Below, in pieces: positions 44,061 through 52,894 of a DNA stretch of 64,000 nt. The stretch comes from Pedococcus_A sp963730585. Lineage in GTDB: Bacteria > Actinomycetota > Actinomycetes > Actinomycetales > Dermatophilaceae. Each line of letters starts with the position of its first letter. Within the stretch, counting starts at the first letter, position 1. The notes under the pieces were generated by a model. It did no database searches. It worked only from the letters and a program-made list of their open reading frames with translations, and was not told the origin of the DNA. Location of the stretch: assembly GCA_963730585.1 (NCBI GenBank), contig CAVSSL010000008.1, positions 1 to 64,000 on the forward strand. The letters are read 5' to 3'. The translations under genes and the position numbers were made by a program.

Positions 44061-46958
44061 TCAGGCCGGGACGACGTTGACGAGCTTGGGCGCCCGGACG
44101 ATGACCGTGCGGATCCCGCTCTCCGTCGCGGCGACGACCTTGGGCAGTGCCAGCACCTGCTCGCGCAGGGCGTCCTCGCCGATGTCGGCCGGCACCTCGA
44201 TGCGGTCGCGCACCTTGCCCTTGATCTGCACGATGCAGGTCACGGTCTCCTCGACGAGCAGCGAGGCCTCCGGCTGCGGGAACGGCTCGTAGGTGATCGT
44301 CCCCTCGTGGCCGAGCCGCGACCACAGCTCCTCGGCGATGTGCGGGGCCAGCGGGGCCACCATCAGCACGATCTTCTCGGCTGCCTCGCGCGGCACGGCG
44401 TCGAGCTTGGTCAGGGCGTTGTTCAGCTCGATGAGCCGGGCGATGGCGGTGTTGAACGACAGCCCGGCGTAGTCGCGGCCGACGGCGTCGATCGTCTTGT
44501 GCAGCACACGCGCGGTCTCGGCGTCCAGGGGCGCGTCGACGACCCGGACCTCGCCGGTCGCCTCGTCGATGACGTTGCGCCACAGGCGCTGCAGGAACCG
44601 CTGCGACCCGACCACCGCGCGCGTCTCCCACGGGCGGGAGAGCTCCAGCGGCCCCATGCCCATCTCGTAGACGCGGAAGGTGTCGGCGCCGTAGGCCTCG
44701 TACATCTCGTCGGGGCTGACGACGTTCTTCAGCGACTTGCCGATCTTGCCGTACTCGCGGTTCACCGGCTCGCCGCGCCAGGTGTAGAGCGGGTCGCCTC
44801 CGTACTCGCTGAGGCTCTCCTCCACCTCGGCCGCCGGCACGTACTGCCCACGCTCGTCGGTGTAGGCGTAGGCCTGGATGTAGCCCTGGCTGAAGTACTT
44901 CCGGAACGGCTCGTCACTGCTGAGGTGCCCCAGGTCGTGCAGCACCTTGTGCCAGAAGCGGGCGTAGAGCAGGTGCAGCACGGCGTGCTCGACGCCGCCG
45001 ACGTACAGGTCGACGCCGCCGGGGTCCTTGGCACCGGCCGGAGCACCCGCGACAGGCGTGGCGTGCGGCCCCATCCAGTAGGACTCGTTCTCGGGGTCGA
45101 CCAAGGCGTCGGCGTTGGCCGGGTCGAGGTAGCGCAGGTAGTACCAGCACGAGCCGGCCCAGTTCGGCATGGTGTTGGTCTCGCGGCGGTACTTCTGCAC
45201 CCCGCGGCCGTCACCGAGGTCGAGCTCGACCTCCACCCAGTCGGGCACGCGCGACAGCGGCGGCTCGGGGCTCGAGGCCGCGTCGTCCGGGTCGAACGTC
45301 TTGGGCGAGTAGTCGGGGACGTCGGGCAGGGCCACCGGCAGCATCGACTCCGGCACCCCGTGCGCGGTGCCCTCCTCGTCGAAGACGATGGGGAACGGCT
45401 CGCCCCAGTACCGCTGCCGCGAGAACAGCCAGTCGCGCAGCTTGTAGCTCACGGTGCCCTCGCCGAGCCCCTTGGCCTCCAGCCACGTGATGATGGTGGC
45501 CTTGGCCTCGGCGACACCCATGCCGTTGAGCGAGATCTCGTCGTTGGCGGAGTTGATCGCCGGACCCTCGCCGACGTAGGCCTCGTCCTCCGGGTGGCCC
45601 TCGGCAGGCTGCACGGTGCGGATGATGGGCAGCTCGAACCGGGTGGCGTACTCCCAGTCGCGGTGGTCCTGCGCGGGCACCGCCATGATGGCGCCGGTGC
45701 CGTAGCCCATGAGCACGTAGTCGGCGACGAACACCGGCACCTGCTCGCCGGTGACCGGGTTGGTGGCGAAGGCGCCGGTGAAGACACCGGTCTTGTCCTT
45801 GCCCTCGGTCTGGCGCTCGACCTCGCTCTTGCGGGAGGCCTGCAGCTGGTATGCCGCGACGGCCTCCTTCGGGGTCGCCGCACCACCGGTCCACGCGTCT
45901 TTGGTGGAGGCGGGCCAGTCCCCTTGGGAGACAATGGTTTCCAGCAGCGGGTGCTCCGGCGCCAGCACCATGAAGGTGGCGCCGAACAGGGTGTCGGGGC
46001 GCGTGGTGAAGACGTCGATGCTGGCGTCCTGCCCCACGACGGGGAAGGAGACCCGGGCACCGTTGCTGCGGCCGATCCAGTTGCGCTGCATCAGCTTGAC
46101 CTTCTCGGGCCACTCGACCCGGTCGAGGTCGTCAGCCAGCCGGTCGGCGTACGCGGTGATGCGCATCATCCACTGGCGCAGGTTGCGCTTGAAGACCGGG
46201 TAGTTGCCCCGCTCGGAGCGTCCCTCGTTGGTGACCTCCTCGTTGGAGAGCACCGTGCCCAGGCCCGGGCACCAGTTCACAGGCGCCTCGGAGGTGTAGG
46301 CCAGCCGGTACCCGTCGAGGATCGTGCTCTGCTCGCTGGCACTCAGGGCGGCCCACTCGCGGCCGTTCGGGGTGGGGCGCTCCCCCGACGCGAACTGCTC
46401 GACCAGCTCGGCGACCGGTCGTGCCTTGCCGCGACCGCCGTCCTCGCGCTCGGCCTCGGGGTCGTACCAGGAGTTGTAGATCTGCAGGAAGATCCACTGC
46501 GTCCAGCGGTAGTAGTCGGGGTCGATGGTGGCGATGGTGCGCCGGTCGTCGTGGCCCAGGCCGAGGCGCCGCAGCTGGCGCTTCATGTTGACCATGTTCT
46601 CTTCGGTTGTCTTGCGCGGGTGCTGACCGGTCTGCACGGCGTACTGCTCCGCGGGCAGCCCGAACGCGTCGTAGCCCAGGCAGTGCAGGACGTTCTTGCC
46701 CGTCATGCGGTTGTACCGCGCGAAGACGTCGGTGGCGATGTAGCCCAGTGGGTGCCCGACGTGCAGGCCGGCGCCGCTCGGGTAGGGGAACATGTCGAGG
46801 ACGAGGAGCTTCTCGCGGCCGGCCACCTTCTCGGGCTCGGCCCAGGGCCCGGCCGGGTTCGGGGCGTGGAAGGTGCCCTGCTCCTGCCAGCGGTCCTGCC
46901 AGGCGACCTCGATCTGGCCGGCCAGCTCGGCGGTGTAGCGGTGCGGCGTCTCGTTCAT
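44061..46958 (-). CDS. leuS: leucyl-tRNA synthetase
   Basis: 965 residues. The class I HIGH signature is in DMFPYPSGAGLHVGHPLGY and the KMSKS-like loop is KIGKSLKN, with an editing domain (TTRPDTLFGATFMVLAP) and a C-terminal leucyl-specific tail. The ATG at 46958 begins MNETPHRYTAE; the codon falls in the usual place for this enzyme. Upstream lies a Leu-rich leader peptide and a terminator hairpin (47003-47090), so expression is probably controlled by attenuation. Length is normal. Confidence 0.97.
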   Translation of the reverse strand: MNETPHRYTAELAGQIEVAWQDRWQEQGTFHAPNPAGPWAEPEKVAGREKLLVLDMFPYPSGAGLHVGHPLGYIATDVFARYNRMTGKNVLHCLGYDAFGLPAEQYAVQTGQHPRKTTEENMVNMKRQLRRLGLGHDDRRTIATIDPDYYRWTQWIFLQIYNSWYDPEAEREDGGRGKARPVAELVEQFASGERPTPNGREWAALSASEQSTILDGYRLAYTSEAPVNWCPGLGTVLSNEEVTNEGRSERGNYPVFKRNLRQWMMRITAYADRLADDLDRVEWPEKVKLMQRNWIGRSNGARVSFPVVGQDASIDVFTTRPDTLFGATFMVLAPEHPLLETIVSQGDWPASTKDAWTGGAATPKEAVAAYQLQASRKSEVERQTEGKDKTGVFTGAFATNPVTGEQVPVFVADYVLMGYGTGAIMAVPAQDHRDWEYATRFELPIIRTVQPAEGHPEDEAYVGEGPAINSANDEISLNGMGVAEAKATIITWLEAKGLGEGTVSYKLRDWLFSRQRYWGEPFPIVFDEEGTAHGVPESMLPVALPDVPDYSPKTFDPDDAASSPEPPLSRVPDWVEVELDLGDGRGVQKYRRETNTMPNWAGSCWYYLRYLDPANADALVDPENESYWMGPHATPVAGAPAGAKDPGGVDLYVGGVEHAVLHLLYARFWHKVLHDLGHLSSDEPFRKYFSQGYIQAYAYTDERGQYVPAAEVEESLSEYGGDPLYTWRGEPVNREYGKIGKSLKNVVSPDEMYEAYGADTFRVYEMGMGPLELSRPWETRAVVGSQRFLQRLWRNVIDEATGEVRVVDAPLDAETARVLHKTIDAVGRDYAGLSFNTAIARLIELNNALTKLDAVPREAAEKIVLMVAPLAPHIAEELWSRLGHEGTITYEPFPQPEASLLVEETVTCIVQIKGKVRDRIEVPADIGEDALREQVLALPKVVAATESGIRTVIVRAPKLVNVVPA

Positions 46959-47002
46959 CTCATCCCTCGCGTCGTGGTTGCGCTCGCGTCCTTGCACAAG
47001 AA

Positions 47003-47024
47003 AACCCCTCACGCAGGAGGGGTT
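47003..47024 (-). terminator. intrinsic terminator/attenuator hairpin before leuS
   Basis: On the minus strand AACCCCTC pairs with GAGGGGTT (8 bp, six-base loop), followed directly by TTTTC. It sits 31 bp after the leader-peptide stop and 45 bp before the leuS ATG, the position of an attenuator. Confidence 0.75.
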
Positions 47025-47054
47025 CGCCGCGGTGACGTCCGTCGGTCCGGTTCG

Positions 47055-47090
47055 TCAGCGCGGCTGTCGAAGAAGCAGCGAGCGTGCCAT
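47055..47090 (-). CDS. leuS leader peptide MARSLLLRQPR
   Basis: Eleven codons with three consecutive leucines (CTG CTT CTT); CTT is a rare codon here. There is no Shine-Dalgarno sequence, but TAACCT (-10 like, 47102-47097) lies seven bases upstream, so the transcript is probably leaderless. Stalling at the Leu codons when charged tRNA-Leu is short would expose the downstream hairpin to antitermination. Too short for gene callers. Confidence 0.65.
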   Translation of the reverse strand: MARSLLLRQPR

Positions 47091-47099
47091 GGGGTCAGG

Positions 47100-47735
47100 T
47101 TACCGCAGCAGTCCCAGCACGATGAGCACCTGTCCGAGGTGGTACGTCACCATGACCAGCAGCGACGCCCAGCGCCAGGGTCGCACGAACCGCGCGTGGG
47201 CCAGGACGGCGTCGCTCACCATGAACACGGTGGCGCCGGCGGCCACGAGCGGCCGCCCCGTGCCCCATGCCGTGACCACCATGGCGCCGATGACGAGCAC
47301 GTATGCCGCGACCGCGGCGCCCAGCCCCGGACCACCTTGCGCTGCAGCCGCCTTCAGCACCGGCCGGCCGATGAGCACCACGAGGACCAGCACCAGCACG
47401 GCACCCGGAAGTGCCGCTGCCAGGCTCTGCGGCCCCACCGGGAGGAATGCCGCCACGTAGGCGAGGTGGCCGAGCAGGAAGGCCGAGAGGCCGACCAGGA
47501 ACCGCGGCTCGCTGTCGGACAGCAGGGCGACGTCGCCGACCAGGCCGAGCACAAGGCCGGCGAGCAGCCACCGACCGGAGGCGGTGTCGGCCGCCCCCAT
47601 CGACAGGGCTGCCGCCACGAGGGCCACCATGGTGAGCGGCTTGGCGAGCCGCTCGATCCCTCGCGCACCCCGCCACACGGCATACCAGTCGAGGACGGCG
47701 AAGCCGGCCACCAGCGCCCACAGCACCCCAGTCAC
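47100..47735 (-). CDS. YhhN-family membrane protein (lysoplasmalogenase-like)
   Basis: 211 residues with about eight membrane segments. The family pattern is GDVALLSDSEPRFLVGLSAFLLGH followed by FMVSDAVLAHARFVRPW. YhhN/TMEM86 proteins hydrolyse the vinyl ether of lysoplasmalogen in animals; the bacterial substrate is uncertain. GTG 47735 with GGGAGGG six bases upstream is preferred over the earlier GTG. Its stop overlaps the proposed leuS leader promoter. Confidence 0.85.
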   Translation of the reverse strand: MTGVLWALVAGFAVLDWYAVWRGARGIERLAKPLTMVALVAAALSMGAADTASGRWLLAGLVLGLVGDVALLSDSEPRFLVGLSAFLLGHLAYVAAFLPVGPQSLAAALPGAVLVLVLVVLIGRPVLKAAAAQGGPGLGAAVAAYVLVIGAMVVTAWGTGRPLVAAGATVFMVSDAVLAHARFVRPWRWASLLVMVTYHLGQVLIVLGLLR

Positions 47736-47760
47736 GGCCGAACCCTCCCACACGCGGCGG

Positions 47761-48252
47761 TCAGTGGTGGTGGGCGTGGACGACCGCGTGGCCCCTTCCC
47801 CGGGCGATGAGCGCCCGGTTGACCGGCACGGTGACCACGAAGGCGATGGCGAGCGACGCGGCCAGCGCGCCCCAGAAGACCGGGCTGGACAGCCCGGCGT
47901 CCATCGCGCCGGGGATGACGAGCATGCCGAGGTTGTCGATGACCTCCATCACGGTGATCGACACCGTGTCGGCGGCGAGGGCGACGCCGAGGGCGGCCTT
48001 CAGCGGCAGGCCCGCTCGCAGCACCGGCCAGATCGTCAGCGAGTAGCCGAAGACGAACGCGAGCGCGATGGCCAGCACGATGGTGGCGCCGTTCGACCAG
48101 CCCCACCAGGTGCCGATCACCATGCCGAGGACCTCGCCGATGGCACACCCGGTGAGGCAGTGGAGCGTTGCGCTGACCGCTTGGGACCAGAGCCCGGGCG
48201 CGGGCGGCGCGTCGTGGGCGGTGTGCATCTCGTGCTGTGCGTGCTGGTTCAT
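47761..48252 (-). CDS. DUF4396 membrane protein with His-rich ends
   Basis: 163 residues. The N terminus MNQHAQHEMHTAH is His-rich, as is the C terminus HAVVHAHHH. Between are four hydrophobic helices including TLHCLTGCAIGEVLGMVIGT and ADTVSITVMEVIDNLGMLVIP, the DUF4396 signature. Members are often near copper-resistance genes. ATG 48252 is 15 bp from a near-perfect CsoR-type palindrome, which supports copper-dependent control. Confidence 0.85.
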   Translation of the reverse strand: MNQHAQHEMHTAHDAPPAPGLWSQAVSATLHCLTGCAIGEVLGMVIGTWWGWSNGATIVLAIALAFVFGYSLTIWPVLRAGLPLKAALGVALAADTVSITVMEVIDNLGMLVIPGAMDAGLSSPVFWGALAASLAIAFVVTVPVNRALIARGRGHAVVHAHHH

Positions 48253-48266
48253 GACCGCTCCAACTG

Positions 48267-48283
48267 ATACCCAAAGGGGGTAT
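48267..48283. promoter_or_regulatory. CsoR-type copper operator
   Basis: ATACCC-AAA-GGGGGTAT, a near-palindrome of the CsoR/RcnR class, directly upstream of the DUF4396 gene with the His-rich ends. Nothing else in the 110-bp gap shows such symmetry. Confidence 0.6.
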
Positions 48284-48363
48284 ATTCCCTGCTGCAATCG
48301 GCGTAGGAGCCACAGCGCAGATTGCCGGATCCCCGGCCGAGCCGCGGTCCCTACCGTCGGCAC

Positions 48364-48903
48364 ATGGAGGGGACGCTGCGCCTCATCGGATGGATGGAGC
48401 GCCACGCAGGGGCCTGGGGCGCGGCCGGTGCCGTGCTGCTGTTCGCCTTCTGGAACGCCCTCGCCCGCGACGTGGCCCTCCCCACAGCCGCGCACACCAC
48501 CCTCCAGCTCGCCACCACGGTCCTCATCACCGTCGGGGTCGCCGGCCACCAGCTCGAGCAGGGCACCCACCCGGCGAGCTGGGTCGGTTGGGCCGGGGCG
48601 GCAGCCGTCGGCATGGGCTTCTGGGGCTCGCTGCTCCTGACCTGCGCCGGCCTGCTGCTGTTCGGGATCGCGATCGTGCGCTGCAAGGTGCACCGCCCCA
48701 CCAGCGGGGTCTTCCTGGCCACCGGCGCGGCGCTGCTCATGGTCAGCACATCCTTCGCGCCCGGCTTCGGCACCGACAACTCCGTGCCCATGGCGGTGGA
48801 GTGGCTGCTGCTCATGAACGCCGGGCTGGTGTTGATCATCAAGGCCCTGACCGACCTCGCCATCGCCGCGGCGACAGAGCAGGAGCCGTCGGCCACTGGG
48901 TAG
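48364..48903 (+). CDS. small membrane protein, function unknown
   Basis: 179 residues, five to six hydrophobic helices: GAAGAVLLFAFWNALA, LATTVLITVGVAGHQL, GWAGAAAVGMGFWGSLLLTC, LLLFGIAIVRC, MAVEWLLLMNAGLVLIIKALTD. I do not recognise a family. ATG 48364. It precedes the maleylpyruvate-isomerase-like gene by 10 bp, so the two may be cotranscribed. Confidence 0.65.
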   Translation: MEGTLRLIGWMERHAGAWGAAGAVLLFAFWNALARDVALPTAAHTTLQLATTVLITVGVAGHQLEQGTHPASWVGWAGAAAVGMGFWGSLLLTCAGLLLFGIAIVRCKVHRPTSGVFLATGAALLMVSTSFAPGFGTDNSVPMAVEWLLLMNAGLVLIIKALTDLAIAAATEQEPSATG

Positions 48904-48913
48904 GGTGCGCCGC

Positions 48914-49540
48914 ATGGCCGACCCCACGAGACCGACCGCCGACGACCTGCGCACCGTCGTCGACGACCTCCTGGTGCAGTTCGCCGCGCTGCCCGACGAG
49001 GCATGGGAGGAGACGGCCTCCGGGCTGACCTGGACCTGCCGCGACACCGTTGCCCACCTGATGGACGACTTCGGCTTCTACGCCATGCAGCTGGCCGGCA
49101 CCCGTCCGCCCCAGACGGACTACGTCCCCCTGCTCGAGCCCCAGCCCTGGCGCGACGGCTCGCCGCCGATCGTGTTCTGGCCGGACCCGGCCACCGGCAC
49201 GGCGGGCATCCTCACCTGTCTCGACGCCACGGCCGGGCTGCTCGTCGCCGCCACCGCCACGGCCCCTCCCGAGCACCGCGGCTTCCACCCCTACGGCATC
49301 TCGGACCACACCGGGTTCGCGGCCATGGGCATCGTCGAGGCGACCTGCCACGCCCACGACATCCTCTCCGCCCACGACATCGGCTACCGCGCCGAGGCGG
49401 AGGTGTGCCGCGCGGTCCTCGACCGCCTCTTCCCGACCGCCGCCCGCACGGACGACCCGTGGCACGACCTGCTCGCCGCAACGGGTCGCACCGACGGGAC
49501 GCGCGGCACGACCTGGCGCTGGGACTCGCGCGTTCGGTAG
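48914..49540 (+). CDS. mycothiol-dependent maleylpyruvate isomerase/DinB-like protein
   Basis: 208 residues. WTCRDTVAHLMDDFGFYAMQL early in the protein is the first conserved helix with a metal-binding His, and GIVEATCHAHDILSAHDIGY carries two more, the pattern of DinB-like/maleylpyruvate isomerase N-terminal proteins. Actinobacterial members use mycothiol or are uncharacterised metalloproteins. ATG 48914. A strong 15-bp hairpin ends this transcript. Confidence 0.78.
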   Translation: MADPTRPTADDLRTVVDDLLVQFAALPDEAWEETASGLTWTCRDTVAHLMDDFGFYAMQLAGTRPPQTDYVPLLEPQPWRDGSPPIVFWPDPATGTAGILTCLDATAGLLVAATATAPPEHRGFHPYGISDHTGFAAMGIVEATCHAHDILSAHDIGYRAEAEVCRAVLDRLFPTAARTDDPWHDLLAATGRTDGTRGTTWRWDSRVR

Positions 49541-49557
49541 AGCCCCGACGGACATGG

Positions 49558-49593
49558 CTGCGGGCCCGGTTCGCATGTGAACCGGGCCCGCAG
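49558..49593. terminator. bidirectional terminator hairpin
   Basis: Perfect 15-bp stem CTGCGGGCCCGGTTC with its complement and a six-base loop (GCATGT), between converging genes at 49540 and 49635. No T run; strength comes from the GC stem. Confidence 0.8.
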
Positions 49594-49634
49594 TCCCACC
49601 CCCAGCTTTGTGGGTCCCCCTACTGGTGTGTCCC

Positions 49635-51317
49635 CTACTTCTTGAAGCTGAACTTCGCCGTGTGGCTGGTGCCGTCGTTGAGCTTCAGGGTGAAGGTGCC
49701 GGACTTGCCGGCCCAGTCCTTGCTCGTCTTCCAGACGTAGACGTACTGGTCGCTGTCGGCGTCGTAGCTCAGCGAGCTGCCACCGGCGGTGGCGGTGACG
49801 ACCTCCTCGATCGCGTCGCCGTTCTGTGACGTACCGGTGATGGTGAAGGTCGGGGAACCGGCCGCGATGATGTCGAGACCTTGGAACCCGTTCAGGCTGA
49901 ACTTGATCGGGATGGCGCTGCCGGCCTTGGCGACGTTCCAGCCGATGTTGTCGACCGGCTGGAAGAACCCGCGGAAGTCGTAGACCACCGAGTACGTGCA
50001 CGGGGCGGTGGCGACCGAGGCGTGGCCGACGTTGTCGACCGCGGTGCCCGCCGGGGCGGACACGCTCCGGGAGCCGACTGCGCTCGTGTCGAGCGCGATC
50101 TGCCCGCTGGTCGCGGTCGCCAGCCCGGAACCGAGGTCGGAGGCGGTCCAGGTCGCGTAGGCCGTGGAGCCCTTCACCACGGAGATCGGGCACTGCAGGG
50201 AGACCTCCGGCGCCGTCGCGTCGACCGAGCCGCTGAACGAGGTCACCGACGAGGTCAGCCCCACGTTGTCGGTGGCCGTGCCCTGGGCCGTGAAGCCACC
50301 GGTGGTGGCGAAGGTCTGGGCATCGGTGACCGACGCGACGCCGCTGCCGGCCGAGGTGTCGGGCAGTGCGGGGTCACCGTTGCCGGCAAAGCTCACGGTC
50401 ACCGAGTCCTTCCACCAGTCCCCCGTCGTCCCGGAGTACTCAGCGGCCCGGTCGGCCGACGCACTGGGCGCGTTCGGCACGGTGCGGTCGACGACGACCG
50501 GCTGCGAGTCCGCGCTCCAGCCGCTCTGCAGCGCAGGGCTGGTGGTCGACTCGACGGCCTTGACCCGGTAGGTCCAGGTGCCCTCGGCCGGCGTTCCGGC
50601 CGCGAAACCGTACGACGGTGTCGTGAGCCCGGAGGCGACCGTCGAGAAGCCGGAGTCGTCGGCGTCCTTGCCCTCGAGCGTGTAGGTGACCGCGTTGCCC
50701 TCCGTGTCGGAGGAGGCGGCCCAGCTCAGCGAGAACCCGCCCTGGGTCGGGCTGGCGCTGGCGACCGGCGCACCCGGCGCCGACGGTGTGGTGTTGGTGG
50801 GGCACGGGGCCGTCGTCCACGCGACCTTGAGCGTCTCGGACCGGCGGATGGCGTCGCCGTCGGTCGCCGTGCCAGCGGCCGTGAAGGTCACCACCCCGGA
50901 GCCCGCGCCCGCGGTCGTGGAGGTCGACAGCCGGACCGACGACGTCGCGGTGTCAGCGCTGACGTAGTTGTTGGCGAAGGAGGTCCAGCTGGACTCGAGG
51001 GCGATCGTCGCGTCCGTGCCCATGGAGGCGCTCAGCCCTGTGCCGCTCACGGCGCTGACGGAGACCGCGACGGTGGCGCCGTTCTGGAACACCGGGTCTG
51101 CCTTGTCGCCGTTCCCCCTGCGAACGGCGGCAACCAGCACGTCGCTGGTGACCGTGGTGCTGCACGCGACGGTGCCGAGGTCGAGGGTTCCGCCGCCGGC
51201 CGACGTGATGCTGTCGCCGTCGAGGACGATGCCGTCGGCGAAGGCTGCGCCGACCCCCGCGCCGACGAGGGCGGCAGCCGTGAGACCGGCCGCCGCGGAC
51301 TTGCTGAGAGCACGCAT
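49635..51317 (-). CDS. secreted multi-domain protein with a fibronectin-like and a PxKF domain
   Basis: 560 residues. A signal peptide (AAAGLTAAALVGAGVGAAFA) is followed by a beta-sandwich (about 30-190), an Fn3-like domain (SPTQGGFSLSWAASSDTEGN, TYRVKAVES), a further beta-rich stretch, and a C-terminal PxKF domain (YDFRGFFQPVDNIGWNVAKA, then IPIKFSLNGFQGL). The tail FTLKLNDGTSHTAKFSFKK is the PxKF end. Ala/Ser/Thr-rich throughout. It is exported and probably a cell-surface or matrix protein; no catalytic motif is seen. The 240-bp upstream gap has an A+T-rich patch near 51400-51450 that should be its promoter. Confidence 0.85.
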   Translation of the reverse strand: MRALSKSAAAGLTAAALVGAGVGAAFADGIVLDGDSITSAGGGTLDLGTVACSTTVTSDVLVAAVRRGNGDKADPVFQNGATVAVSVSAVSGTGLSASMGTDATIALESSWTSFANNYVSADTATSSVRLSTSTTAGAGSGVVTFTAAGTATDGDAIRRSETLKVAWTTAPCPTNTTPSAPGAPVASASPTQGGFSLSWAASSDTEGNAVTYTLEGKDADDSGFSTVASGLTTPSYGFAAGTPAEGTWTYRVKAVESTTSPALQSGWSADSQPVVVDRTVPNAPSASADRAAEYSGTTGDWWKDSVTVSFAGNGDPALPDTSAGSGVASVTDAQTFATTGGFTAQGTATDNVGLTSSVTSFSGSVDATAPEVSLQCPISVVKGSTAYATWTASDLGSGLATATSGQIALDTSAVGSRSVSAPAGTAVDNVGHASVATAPCTYSVVYDFRGFFQPVDNIGWNVAKAGSAIPIKFSLNGFQGLDIIAAGSPTFTITGTSQNGDAIEEVVTATAGGSSLSYDADSDQYVYVWKTSKDWAGKSGTFTLKLNDGTSHTAKFSFKK

Positions 51318-51558
51318 GCGCGGTGCCCCTTTCGGGCTCAGCGTCGAGGGACGTCCCCCCACGGCGGGCCGGTTCACGGCTGCCGTGTGTCGACTTACGA
51401 AACGTAGGCCTCGTCCAGACGAAGTATTTACTGCTACAGCGGAAGTACGACCGAAGAGCCGATGACAAAGGGACGCGAACCGGGCGCACGCGGCATACGT
51501 GTCGGGCACCCCTAGGGTGGGTGTCGAAGAGGACCAGGGGCTGGAGGAGCAGGGGCGG

Positions 51559-52851
51559 ATGAGCGTGCGTCTTCGTCACCCACGCGCGCTGCCGCTGGTC
51601 GGACTGCTCGTGGTGGTCGTGGCGGGGCTGTGGGCCGGGCCGTACACGCCGCCGTGGTTCGACCCCGACGACCCGTGTCCCCGGGGGGCGTCCTGCCCGA
51701 GCGACGCCGAGTCGGCGCAGGCGCTGCGCGCGCTGTCGTGGGTGACCTGGTGGGGAGCCGTCGTGCTCGTGGTGGGCATCGTGCTCGCGGCGTGGGCCCT
51801 GTCGGGGCGCACACCGACGGCCGCGCCCGGCCGCCCCCCGGATGCGCTGCGCACCACAGCCCATGCCGCAGTCGCAGGAGTCGTCGCCACCACCACCCTG
51901 GCCGTCGGCGGGATCGCGAGCTTCGCCGCCGCCCTCGCCGTCAGCCCCCAGCTGGGCCTGGCCGTGGCCGCGGGGTGGTGGCTCCTCCTCGCGAATGCCT
52001 TGGAGGGGTTGGACCGTGCCCTCGGGCGGCGCCCCGGCGTGGCCACGGCCTACCTGGTGTCCCTGGTCGTGGCCGCCCTGGCGATCGCCGCCGTGGTGGC
52101 TACGGCGGTGCGTCGCGACGCCGCCGACTACTGGTGGGCGGTGACCGCGGCGGGTCTCGTGGCGGCGGCTGGCACGCTGCTCGGCGACATCGTGCCGTGG
52201 GAGCGGTGGCCGGCGGCCCGGGCGCTGGGCGCGCTGGTGGTCGCGGGCACCGCGGTCAGTGGCCTCGGTGCAGGACTCGGGGCGCTGGGCCTGCTCGAGC
52301 CGGTCGCCCTGCCGCGAGAGGCGAGCCGGCCACCGGTCGACGTCGGTCCACGTCCTCCAGCGCCTCCCCCAACGACCACGAGTCCCGGTCCCACCCGAAC
52401 GGCCAGGAACCCCGGCGTGACGGCCCAGCGGCACTGTGCCGCAACGGACGTGCGACTCGCCCTCGACGGCTTCGACGCCGCGATGGGTGCCCGAGCGGCG
52501 ACCCTGCACGCCTCGAACAGCAGCGGTGGTGCGTGCTACCTCGACGGGTTCGCGGCTGTGTCGCTGAGCCAGGCGGGGCGGCGCCTCGACGTGGCCACCG
52601 GCACGACCTCGAGCGAGCGTCCCGGGGCTGCCGGGCGCGCCACCCGCGTGGGGCTGGGGCCCGGTGACGCCGCGACCGCGGTGCTGTACTGGCGGGGCTA
52701 CGGCGCCGCCGCCGACACCACGACACCACAGACCCTCGAGGTGACGCTCCGCCCGGGAACGCAGGCGCTCAGCGTGGCGGTCGAGCCGCAGCTCTTCGAC
52801 CTCGTCGACGGGGGCGAGCTGAGGGTGGGCAACTGGGTGGCGGCCGGGTAG
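51559..52851 (+). CDS. membrane protein with extracellular DUF4232 domain
   Basis: 430 residues. Six to seven hydrophobic helices between residues 10 and 260 (LVGLLVVVVAGLWAGPY, VTWWGAVVLVVGIVLAAWAL and others), a Pro-rich linker about residues 265-290, then a DUF4232 domain (residues 295-430) with CAATDVRLALDG, GGACYLDGFAAVSL and ATAVLYWRGYGAA. DUF4232 is usually lipoprotein- or membrane-anchored outside the cell; the role is unknown. ATG 51559. A GTATGCCG repeat of the long form lies at 51488-51500. Confidence 0.85.
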   Translation: MSVRLRHPRALPLVGLLVVVVAGLWAGPYTPPWFDPDDPCPRGASCPSDAESAQALRALSWVTWWGAVVLVVGIVLAAWALSGRTPTAAPGRPPDALRTTAHAAVAGVVATTTLAVGGIASFAAALAVSPQLGLAVAAGWWLLLANALEGLDRALGRRPGVATAYLVSLVVAALAIAAVVATAVRRDAADYWWAVTAAGLVAAAGTLLGDIVPWERWPAARALGALVVAGTAVSGLGAGLGALGLLEPVALPREASRPPVDVGPRPPAPPPTTTSPGPTRTARNPGVTAQRHCAATDVRLALDGFDAAMGARAATLHASNSSGGACYLDGFAAVSLSQAGRRLDVATGTTSSERPGAAGRATRVGLGPGDAATAVLYWRGYGAAADTTTPQTLEVTLRPGTQALSVAVEPQLFDLVDGGELRVGNWVAAG

Positions 52852-52894
52852 GCACAGCCCTCAGGGAATCGCGGCCCTCAGGTGATCGCGCCCC

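Noticed and set aside
43848..47810. 1320-codon plus-strand open frame over leuS
   Set aside because: Antisense shadow of leuS and degV; composition is Val/Gly/Asp/Arg-rich noise.
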